Origin: Paludibaculum fermentans
GTDB taxonomy: Bacteria; Acidobacteriota; Terriglobia; Bryobacterales; Bryobacteraceae
DNA length: 64,000 bases
Assembly: GCF_015277775.1 (NCBI RefSeq)
Contig: NZ_CP063849.1
Location: 1,922,001 to 1,986,000, forward strand
Direction: 5' to 3'
The notes below the pieces were generated by a model. It was not told the DNA's origin, ran no database searches, and was given only the letters and a program-made list of their open reading frames with translations. Below, one piece after another: positions 26,757 to 33,706 of the stretch. Every line of letters begins with the position of its first letter. Position 1 is the first letter of the stretch. A program made the position numbers and the translations under genes.

Positions 26757-27283
26757 GCACGCTGATCGCAGGCCTGGGCAACGTCCTGATGGGCGACGAC
26801 GCCATTGGCCCGACGCTCATCTATTACCTCCAGGCTCGCTACGACTTCCCGCCGGACGTGGAGTTGAAGGACCTCGGGACGCCCGGGATCGACCTCGCGC
26901 AGCATCTGGCTGGGCGCGGTACCGTGATCCTATTGGACGCCATGGTCGATGCGCAGAGCACGCCCGGCTCCACGCGAACGGTCACGCTCGATGACCTGCA
27001 CTCGAACGCGAGGCCGCTGCCCGGCGACGTGCATTCGCCGGATCTTCGCGAATCCCTCAAGCTGGCGGCACTGCTCGGGGAACCGCCCCAGCGCGTGGTG
27101 CTCCTCGGTATCGTGGTGAGCTCCTGTGAACTGGGCAACCCGATGTCTCCCCAGATTCGTGACCGGATGGAGGCGATCCTCGGAGAAGTCACGGCCGAAC
27201 TGGCAAAGCGGCAAGTCCCATTCACGGCCCGCCCCAACGCCGTCGATCCGGATCTGTGGTGGCAGCACCGACCCGCCTGCTGA
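26753..27283 (+). CDS. [NiFe]-hydrogenase maturation endopeptidase (HyaD/HybD type)
   Basis: The product is 176 residues with a GTG start overlapping the hypB stop. Family features are GLGNVLMGDDAIGP (metal-binding acidic residue), ILLDAMVD (second metal ligand) and VHSPDL (His ligand region). Such proteases remove the C-terminal tail of the large subunit after nickel insertion and are specific to one hydrogenase. The presence of this protease implies that a cognate [NiFe] hydrogenase is encoded elsewhere in the genome. It ends the overlapping maturation cluster. Confidence 0.92.
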   Translation: MSTLIAGLGNVLMGDDAIGPTLIYYLQARYDFPPDVELKDLGTPGIDLAQHLAGRGTVILLDAMVDAQSTPGSTRTVTLDDLHSNARPLPGDVHSPDLRESLKLAALLGEPPQRVVLLGIVVSSCELGNPMSPQIRDRMEAILGEVTAELAKRQVPFTARPNAVDPDLWWQHRPAC

Positions 27284-27431
27284 CCCGCACTCCACTGTCC
27301 GCCTGGTCTTCGCCGTTACCATGGGCGCCCGCGATGCCGTGTGTTAGCGTGGAGACGCTCAGCCGCGTCATATCGAGCATTTTTGTAATGAATTCGCGGC
27401 TGGAAGCACGAATCGAAGAGGAGCATCACTT

Positions 27432-27989
27432 GTGCCATCAACCATTCAAACCAAGGGCGGGTTCGAAGTCTCCTGCCCCGACGGCTCAGACCGTCTGGTC
27501 GTCAAGAAAGGCGGCCTCGTTCAGCTCGAAATCGATCTGGGAGTGCAGGGCATGAAAATCCAATCAACGGGCGACCTAGTCATCCAGGCGGGCGGCAGCC
27601 TTTCCCTCAAATCCGGAGGCAGCATGTCTGTGACCTGCGGATCCAACCTGGTCGCCGCCGTGGGCTCCGCCCTGGACCTCACCATCGGAGGCCAGGGTAC
27701 GGTCAACGCCCGATCGAACATGACGTTTACGGTCGGCAGCGCCATGAGCATCACGGCGGGCACCGCGCTGCAGTTGACCGCAGGCAATCAGTTCAGCCTG
27801 CTGGGCGGCCACACCGTCAACATCAAGAGCGGCAACGAGGTGGCGATCGAGACCAAGAAATTGACGGAAAAGGTGGCCACCGATACGGTGATCGATACGA
27901 AGGACTTCGTTCTCAAAGGCGATGGCAAGATCTCGATCAAAGCCGGAGGCGACCTGGTCCTGAAGGGCAGCAAGATCGCGCAGAACTGA
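27432..27989 (+). CDS. VgrG/phage spike-like beta-repeat protein
   Basis: The 185-residue product has a GTG start. It is almost entirely made of repeating strand-and-Gly units with Thr, Ser, Val and Ile alternating (DLVIQAGGSLSLKSGG; SLDLTIGGQGTV-like; SMSITAGTALQLTAGN; GKISIKAGGDLVLKG). This pattern is typical of the trimeric beta-helical spike of VgrG C-termini and phage gp5 C-termini (DUF2345-like). No gp27/gp5 N-terminal base, OB-fold or effector domain is present. Neighbours are a hydrogenase protease and a GlcG-like protein, with no sheath, tube or baseplate genes, so it stands alone here. The role is inferred only from the repeat pattern. Confidence 0.65.
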   Translation: MPSTIQTKGGFEVSCPDGSDRLVVKKGGLVQLEIDLGVQGMKIQSTGDLVIQAGGSLSLKSGGSMSVTCGSNLVAAVGSALDLTIGGQGTVNARSNMTFTVGSAMSITAGTALQLTAGNQFSLLGGHTVNIKSGNEVAIETKKLTEKVATDTVIDTKDFVLKGDGKISIKAGGDLVLKGSKIAQN

Positions 27990-28031
27990 GGCGGAGGCCC
28001 TGCGCCGCCGCCCGGACGCCAGCCCGCATCG

Positions 28032-28493
28032 CTACTTCAGCAGGGCGTCGATGGCGGCCTGCCCGATGGCCTCATCCACGGCCGAGGGTCCGCCGCTGAT
28101 GGCGATGGAGCCGATCAATTGCCCGTCAACCTTGATCGGCAGTCCACCCTGATTGGGAAAGAAGAACGGAAACGCGAGAGCCTCGACATGCCCGGCCTTG
28201 ACGGTATCGGCCGCGTTCTTGGAGGGGCTCCCGTTGAGGGCGGCATGCCGCGCCTTCCGCTGCGCCCATTCCAGCGTACTGATGGAGGCCTTGTCGCCCT
28301 TCTGCAGGAACAGGATGTTGGCGCTGTCGTCCATGATGCAGATGGTGACGCTGACATTCGCCTTCTCGGCCTCGGCCTCGGCGACGGCCACCAGCTTTTT
28401 CACGGCGGCCAGATTCAGGTACTTTTTCGACGGAAGCTCCGCCCCGGAAGTGAGTGACATCGCCATCAAGCCTATCGCAACAAGTCGCAGCAT
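28032..28493 (-). CDS. Secreted GlcG/HbpS family protein
   Basis: This 153-residue protein has a short signal peptide (VAIGLMAMSLTSGA) and then the GlcG/HbpS (DUF336) fold: NLAAVKKLVAVAEAEAEKANV, then ICIMDDSANILFLQKGDKA, and a Gly-rich end with GGLPIKVDGQLIGSIAISGG. Family members bind haem or organic cofactors, and the same domain forms the C-terminus of PduO in propanediol microcompartments. A PduS/PduT-like pair lies 0.5 kb away but on the other strand. This protein is exported, so a direct link is unproven. Confidence 0.85.
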   Translation of the reverse strand: MLRLVAIGLMAMSLTSGAELPSKKYLNLAAVKKLVAVAEAEAEKANVSVTICIMDDSANILFLQKGDKASISTLEWAQRKARHAALNGSPSKNAADTVKAGHVEALAFPFFFPNQGGLPIKVDGQLIGSIAISGGPSAVDEAIGQAAIDALLK

Positions 28494-28706
28494 GCGGAAC
28501 AGCCTATCACAGGGAATGTGGATCTCAGTCCTGTAGCTCCAGATTTCCCAGAATCGGGCTGAGCCCTCGCCCCTACGACCGTCCCTTGCCGGCCCGGCCC
28601 ACCCTCTCGCGATCTACGACTCCTGTTGCGCGAGACGGCGCGAGCGGGCAGATAGACTTCCGAATTGTCCATTACGCTGAAGGTCAGGGCAGGCAGATCG
28701 AAATTA

Positions 28707-28955
28707 ATGACACCAGAACAGTTTCCCGAGTACCAATGCTGCTTTTGCGGGTTGATCATCGAGCCAGTCCCACCCGACACCGGATCGCTCATCTACACAA
28801 CGTGCGCCGGTCAGAAGCCGGAAATGCAGCACGATCAGGAGCTCTTCTGCCACACGCAGTGCTTGCGTGACCGGCTTCACCCGTCCGTCAAAATGTACGC
28901 AAGCGACCTGCTGGATCTGGCAATTAGACGCATGCAGAGGAAAGGTCGAGCATAA
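28707..28955 (+). CDS. Small Cys-rich protein, probably metal binding
   Basis: The product is 82 residues from the ATG at 28707; an upstream in-frame TTG would add 14 unlikely residues. It has QCCFCGLI near the start, an isolated Cys at TTCAG, and FCHTQCL, a pattern suggesting one zinc site of four cysteines or Cys/His. The C-terminal 25 residues are a charged helix. No named family is recognised. It lies just before the PduS/PduT-like pair on the same strand (84-base gap), but no overlap links them. Confidence 0.6.
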   Translation: MTPEQFPEYQCCFCGLIIEPVPPDTGSLIYTTCAGQKPEMQHDQELFCHTQCLRDRLHPSVKMYASDLLDLAIRRMQRKGRA

Positions 28956-29038
28956 GCCCATCGCCCATCCCTGGCCAGTGGGCGCACCTTCATAGCGGCC
29001 CAACCCCGCCCCCTGCGCTATAGTGTGAATTCCGGTCC

Positions 29039-30355
29039 ATGCTGAACCTCAGTCAGAACTTACGCGAGATGGGCGTCGTTGGCGCCGGCGGCGCCGGCTT
29101 CCCCACCGAAGTCAAAGCCAAGTCCCAGGTCGAGTACATCCTCGCCAACGGAGCCGAGTGCGAACCACTGCTCCATAAGGACTTCGAGCTCATGAAGCGC
29201 TACCCCGCCGAGATGGTCTCCGGCATGGCGCGCATGATCCAGGTCACCAGCGCCCGCGAAGGCCGCTTCTGCATCAAGGAAAAGAACAAAGAAGCCGTCG
29301 ACGCCATCACACCGCACGCCAAAGCGGCCGGCATCGAGATGACCTATCTCGGCGACTTCTACCCCTCCGGCGACGAATATGAGATCGTTTATGCCGCCAC
29401 CGGCCGCCTCATCCCCGCCGCCGGCATCCCGCTGAACGTCGGCTGCGTCGTCAACAACGTCGAGACGCTCTATAACGTCGAACTCGCGGCCAACGGCACC
29501 CCCGTCACAAAGAAGTTCGTCTCCATCAGCGGAGCCGTCAAACGCCCCTGCAGCTTCTGGGCCCCCATCGGCTGTACGTTCGCCGACCTTCTCGCCATCG
29601 CCGGCGGACCCACCGTCCCCGACATCGGCATCTTCGTCAGCGGCATGATGATGGGCACGCTCACCTTCGACCTCACCGGCATCGTCACCAAGACCACCTG
29701 CGGCCTCATCGTCCTGCCACGCGAACACTCGCTGGTCCAGCGCAAGAGCAAGCCCAAAGAGGTGATGGCCCACATCGGCAAATCGGCCTGTGACCAGTGC
29801 AGCTACTGCACCGAATTCTGCCCGCGCTATCTGCTCGGCTATGATGTGCAGCCGCACAAGGTGATGCGGACCCTCGGCTTCACGCTTTCCGGCAAAGAGA
29901 ACTGGAGCCAGTGGGGCGAGCTCTGCTGCTCCTGCGGCCTGTGCACGCTCTACGCCTGCCCCGAAGACCTCTTCCCCAAGGAAGCCTGCGACGACGCCAA
30001 AGTGACGCTGCGCACCGCCGGCATGAAGTACGTCCAGCAGCACCCCGTCCGGGCCCATCCGATGAAGGAGTACCGCCGCGTCCCGCAGTCGATGCTCCGC
30101 CAGCGCCTGAATGTCGAGGCCTACGAAAGCCACACGCCGTTCGTCGCCGACGAGCCCAAGCCCGCGCGGGTGCGCATCCTCACCAAGCAGCACGCCGGCA
30201 AGCCCGCGACGCCCGTCGTGGCGGAAGGCGACCGCATTGAAGCGGGCCGCCCCATTGCCCGCATGAACGACAACGAACTAGGCGCGGACGTCCACGCGAG
30301 CATCTCCGGCCGCGTGGCCCGAGTCACCGCCGAAGCCATCGAAATCGAAGCCTGA
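29039..30355 (+). CDS. PduS/RnfC-like electron-transfer protein of a bacterial microcompartment
   Basis: In this 438-residue protein (PduS proteins are close to 450), residues 14-21 read VGAGGAGFP, the flavin-site motif of the RnfC/NuoF-like fold. Two [4Fe-4S] motifs follow: C251-x2-C254-x2-C257-x3-C261-P and C296-x2-C299-x2-C302-x4-C307-P. The C-terminus (about 377-438) forms a barrel-sandwich hybrid domain. PduS proteins pass electrons, in known systems to cobalamin, and dock to the shell protein PduT. The next gene is a PduT-like shell protein 17 bases downstream, so the two form an operon. The physiological acceptor here is unknown. Confidence 0.85.
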   Translation: MLNLSQNLREMGVVGAGGAGFPTEVKAKSQVEYILANGAECEPLLHKDFELMKRYPAEMVSGMARMIQVTSAREGRFCIKEKNKEAVDAITPHAKAAGIEMTYLGDFYPSGDEYEIVYAATGRLIPAAGIPLNVGCVVNNVETLYNVELAANGTPVTKKFVSISGAVKRPCSFWAPIGCTFADLLAIAGGPTVPDIGIFVSGMMMGTLTFDLTGIVTKTTCGLIVLPREHSLVQRKSKPKEVMAHIGKSACDQCSYCTEFCPRYLLGYDVQPHKVMRTLGFTLSGKENWSQWGELCCSCGLCTLYACPEDLFPKEACDDAKVTLRTAGMKYVQQHPVRAHPMKEYRRVPQSMLRQRLNVEAYESHTPFVADEPKPARVRILTKQHAGKPATPVVAEGDRIEAGRPIARMNDNELGADVHASISGRVARVTAEAIEIEA

Positions 30356-30372
30356 GCCAAAGGAACAACCAA

Positions 30373-30924
30373 GTGGCCCGCAATTCCATCGGATTGATTG
30401 AACTCTCGAGCATCGCCGCCGGCTTCCTGGTGTGCGACTGCATGTTGAAGACGGCGGATGTCGAACTGGTTCTGGCGCGCACCATCTGCAGCGGCAAATA
30501 CATGGTCCTGATCCGCGGCGACGTCGGAGCCATCCAGGCCGCGGTCGACGCCGGCAAACAGGCAGGCGACTTCTCCATCATCGACACCTTCGTCATCGCC
30601 AACCTCCACGAAGACATCTTCCCGGCCATCAGCGGCACCACGAACGTAGGCCAACTCGAGTCCCTCGGCATCGTCGAATCCTTCTCGGTGACCAGCCTGA
30701 TCGAAGCCGCGGATGCCATGGCCAAAGCGGCCAACGTCCGTCTGGTGGAAGTGCGGCTGGCAATGGCACTGGGCGGCAAGGCCTTCGCGTCCTGCACCGG
30801 CAGCGTCTCGGCGGTAAGGACGGCGGTGGACGCGGGAGCCCAGGTCATTGGCCGCAAGGGACTGCTGGTGAATAAGGTTGTCATCCCGCAGCCCAGGCCG
30901 GAGCTACTGCGCGAGATGATCTGA
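30373..30924 (+). CDS. PduT-like double BMC-domain shell protein
   Basis: The product is 183 residues with a GTG start. Two BMC domains in tandem (about 5-80 and 95-175) give a trimeric pseudohexamer. Conserved features include IGLIELSSIA, TICSGKYMVLIRGDVGAIQAA with Cys39 at the pore position that binds a [4Fe-4S] cluster in PduT, and GIVE at the start of domain two. It would form a redox-active pore tile of a microcompartment shell, coupled to the PduS-like protein encoded 17 bases upstream. No BMC hexamer, pentamer or enzyme gene is present in this window. Confidence 0.9.
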   Translation: MARNSIGLIELSSIAAGFLVCDCMLKTADVELVLARTICSGKYMVLIRGDVGAIQAAVDAGKQAGDFSIIDTFVIANLHEDIFPAISGTTNVGQLESLGIVESFSVTSLIEAADAMAKAANVRLVEVRLAMALGGKAFASCTGSVSAVRTAVDAGAQVIGRKGLLVNKVVIPQPRPELLREMI

Positions 30925-30985
30925 GCCGCGCGGGCCGGGCCGCAAGTGCACCACCCAAACGGCTGACGATTGAGTTCCGACGACG

Positions 30986-31225
30986 TCATTCCAAACGGTC
31001 CCAATCCTCGGGCCGAATATGCGCCTGACTCAGGATGCTCCTCAGTGTGCCAACAGGCACTTCCGTCTTCTTCGGTACGACCACTGTGTCGATGGATGTC
31101 AGAGATCGCCGGATGAACTTGACGTGACTGCCCCGCTGACTGGCCTCTACGAAGCCTTTCAATTCAAGTCGACGCTTGATTTCACGGAAGGGCAACGGCT
31201 TAAGCCGCGCCAACCTCAACCTCAA
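30986..31225 (-). CDS. hicA: HicA-family mRNA interferase toxin
   Basis: The 79-residue protein has a dsRNA-binding-like fold and the family motif FREIKRRLELKGF then GSHVKF, where the His is the catalytic residue of HicA. VVVPKKTEVPVGTLRSILSQA closes the domain (residues about 48-68). HicA degrades mRNA when not bound by HicB. It is slightly longer at the N-terminus than average. It overlaps the upstream HicB gene by 26 bases, with the antitoxin first. Confidence 0.85.
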   Translation of the reverse strand: MRLRLARLKPLPFREIKRRLELKGFVEASQRGSHVKFIRRSLTSIDTVVVPKKTEVPVGTLRSILSQAHIRPEDWDRLE

Positions 31226-31406
31226 TCATACGAACCTCGGGCGGACGCGTTGCACAGGGCTCCTCGAAATGCAGTTCCAGCGCCTCTTTGAGATTGGCTA
31301 ACGCTTCTTCTTCGGTCTCCCCTTGACTGGCGATGTCTACTTCCAGGCATTGGGAAACGAACCAATTCCCTTCCCGCCAGACTGTCGCAGCGAAAGGTCG
31401 CTTCAT
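31200..31406 (-). CDS. hicB: HicB-family antitoxin
   Basis: The product is 68 residues from the ATG at 31406; a TTG at 31424 is an alternative. It shows the HicB partial RNase H-like fold: FAATVWREGNWFVSQCLEVDIASQG (residues about 4-28), then TEEEALANLKEALELHFEE, the usual helix. No extra DNA-binding domain is visible after the fold, so any autorepression would have to use a short C-terminal region. It should neutralise the HicA toxin encoded next, with which it overlaps. Confidence 0.83.
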   Translation of the reverse strand: MKRPFAATVWREGNWFVSQCLEVDIASQGETEEEALANLKEALELHFEEPCATRPPEVRMIEVEVGAA

Positions 31407-31637
31407 AGAAACATTCTTCCACAACGGCGCAGGAATTGCGCTCCGCCAACTTGGTCGGGTTAGCCGGGGTTGTCAGTGCTCCGATGACAGCCCGCAATCC
31501 GGAACCGGCCCATGCTTAGGATTCCGCCTGTACGATGCATTGACTGCATTCGGAACCGGCAGCAGCGCCACTTCACGGCTTGCGCCGGAGAACGGACGGT
31601 CAATTCGAACCCTGTTATTCTGCAATGAACCAACAGC

Positions 31638-32261
31638 ATGCTCACAATCGATGAAGCAGCCCTCGCTGCGGTTCAACCCGAACTTGCCGACGGCGAAGTC
31701 GTCCTCTGGGCCGGCCGGCCCAACCCCCGGATCCACCTGCACAAGCACGACGGATTCTTAATCCCCTTCGGTCTGATTTGGGGCGGATTGGCCGGATTTA
31801 TCGCGTGGGTCGCCGCTTCTGCCTGGCTGTCGCAACTGAATGGCGCAACCTCTCCGCTTCCAGTAGTGATTGTCACAAGCGCCTTCGCTTCAATGGGTCA
31901 GTACCTGATTTGGGGCCGCTTCCTCTATGCGAAGCGGATGAAGCTCAGAACCCACTATGCAGTAACGAACCAGCGAGTCCTCGCCGTCCAGGGCTTCGCC
32001 CGGCGCCGCATGGCCTCTGCTTATATCGACAAAATACATACAGTCGGGCTGGAAGAAGGACCCAACCAATCGGGCACATTGCGCTTTACCGACACCCCGC
32101 CCAATTGGGGCATCTTCTCCGCTGACAACCAGTGGCAGGGTTGGAACATCATGTCCATCGGGACCATCCCGGTCTTCGTGGACATCGACGAACTGAAACA
32201 CGTATACCGCCTCGTGCTTCAACTACGAGCCCAATCACAGTCGCCATTGGTAGGAGCTTAG
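31638..32261 (+). CDS. Membrane protein with bacterial PH-like domain
   Basis: This 207-residue protein has an N-terminal soluble part (VVLWAGRPNPRIHLHK), two membrane segments (about 42-65 and 73-95), and then a bPH2-like beta domain. That domain contains the usual YAVTNQRVLAVQG start and conserved strands to about residue 185. Proteins of this type are common, with no fixed function. The gene is on its own strand segment beside the HicBA pair and is not obviously linked to it. Confidence 0.75.
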   Translation: MLTIDEAALAAVQPELADGEVVLWAGRPNPRIHLHKHDGFLIPFGLIWGGLAGFIAWVAASAWLSQLNGATSPLPVVIVTSAFASMGQYLIWGRFLYAKRMKLRTHYAVTNQRVLAVQGFARRRMASAYIDKIHTVGLEEGPNQSGTLRFTDTPPNWGIFSADNQWQGWNIMSIGTIPVFVDIDELKHVYRLVLQLRAQSQSPLVGA

Positions 32262-32292
32262 TCCATTCGGGCTCCGCCCCATTCACTTCGCC

Positions 32293-33705
32293 TCAAAACT
32301 CAAACACATACTCCCTGCAGATCTGCGACTTCAGCAAATCCTGCGTCGAGAAGTACTCGCTCTCCTTCTGCAGCTCCGCCACCAGCGTCGACCGCGGCAC
32401 TTCCGTATGCGACTGCACACTCCCATGCTTGCCCGGCTTCGTCGACACCACCGTCGTCAAGCGTTCCGGTGCCGGCGTCTCGTGCTTGTGCTCGAACAAC
32501 GCCCAGAGCGATTTAGGTGTCGCATTCAGACTCCCGTGGTGCCCTACCTTGTAGACATCCACCACCTTCAGCATCTCCTTGATCGGCTCCTGGCTCAGCG
32601 CGAACTGCCAGTTCTCGATCTGCGCATCACCGGGAAACAGGAAGCTCTTGCCGCCCACCTGAAACAACAGGATCACGCTCGTGTTGTTCATCGCCGTATC
32701 CAGCGAGCGCACCAGCTCCATCAACTGCTCACCCCGTATCTTCTGCGCCCGGCCCACGAACCAGCGCACATTCGCCGGAATTGCGTGCGCTTCGTGCGCC
32801 TCGGCATCGGGAAACAGCGGGACCTTCGAATCGACTGACTCGCCCGCCGCCGCCTGGAATTGCCAGAACGCCGCGAACTGCCAGAACTCGTTCGCGTCCC
32901 GGTCCTTCTCCTTCTTGATCGACTGCGTCTGCTTCAGGTTCGGCGGTCCCAGCACATGCACGGTCACACCCGGCAGCACCGGCTCCAGCCCGGACTTCGA
33001 GCCCGCGTTCACATACGCCGCGCGGCCCTTCTTGCCCATCTCGATCAGGTTCACCACCGCCGACTTGTTCGGCAGGTTGTTGTCCCCCAGAAAGCCCATC
33101 TGGCTCGCCATCCGCATCGACAGCCCCAGGTGTTCGTCCCGCGACGCCTCCGCGATCGCCCCAGCCATGCGGTTCATGTTGTGCAGGCTGGCGATGAACG
33201 CCTTCGGGTCCGGCTTGCCTCCGGTGAACGTGGTCGCCGTCGCCTCTTCCGCATTCGGCTGGGCATCGGGATCCTCGGTCCAGGGCTGGATCACCAGCCC
33301 CGGATTCATGCGCGCAATCACCCCGCCCGTGTTGTCCCCATCGGTCGAAAACCCGCTGATGTGGTCGCGATGACGATGCGTCGCCACCACGGCATCCAGG
33401 CGCGCCACCCCATCGGCATCGGTGCACTGCGCCTCGATGTCCTTCGCGATGGCCATCATGTAATCGTCATCGGCATTCCTGGGCGCAGCCGTACTGCCGT
33501 AGTCGATCAGGATCCGCCGTTTGAGCTTCGGATACTCAAACGTCAGCAGGAAGCAGTCGCCGAAGCCCACGTTATACGCGCGCAGCGTCAGCTTCGAAGG
33601 GCCATTCCCCGCCGCCGCCTTCTTCACCGCAACCTTCTTCGCAGGCGCCTGCTTTGCGGCCTTCTTTTGAGCCGGAGCCGATCTCTTCAACTGGATCTTG
33701 GCCAT
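32293..33705 (-). CDS. ComEC-like metallo-beta-lactamase-fold hydrolase
   Basis: The product is 470 residues from the ATG at 33705. A basic Lys/Ala-rich N-terminus (SAPAQKKAAKQAPAKK) is followed by an MBL fold with LRAYNVGFGDCFLLTF, LIDYGST, the metal-binding motif THRHRDH, and later FLFPGDAQ and VGHHGSLNATP. The last motif is typical of ComEC/Rec2-type MBL domains. It is encoded one base after the stop of an upstream gluzincin peptidase gene, so the pair is almost certainly translated together. The Lys-rich tail could bind nucleic acid, but that is speculative. The substrate is unknown. Confidence 0.85.
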   Translation of the reverse strand: MAKIQLKRSAPAQKKAAKQAPAKKVAVKKAAAGNGPSKLTLRAYNVGFGDCFLLTFEYPKLKRRILIDYGSTAAPRNADDDYMMAIAKDIEAQCTDADGVARLDAVVATHRHRDHISGFSTDGDNTGGVIARMNPGLVIQPWTEDPDAQPNAEEATATTFTGGKPDPKAFIASLHNMNRMAGAIAEASRDEHLGLSMRMASQMGFLGDNNLPNKSAVVNLIEMGKKGRAAYVNAGSKSGLEPVLPGVTVHVLGPPNLKQTQSIKKEKDRDANEFWQFAAFWQFQAAAGESVDSKVPLFPDAEAHEAHAIPANVRWFVGRAQKIRGEQLMELVRSLDTAMNNTSVILLFQVGGKSFLFPGDAQIENWQFALSQEPIKEMLKVVDVYKVGHHGSLNATPKSLWALFEHKHETPAPERLTTVVSTKPGKHGSVQSHTEVPRSTLVAELQKESEYFSTQDLLKSQICREYVFEF

Positions 33706-33706
33706 G

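Noticed and set aside
30986-31406. Linking the HicBA pair to the microcompartment genes
   Set aside because: They are on opposite strands and such pairs are scattered as selfish or stress modules; no evidence ties them to the neighbouring genes.
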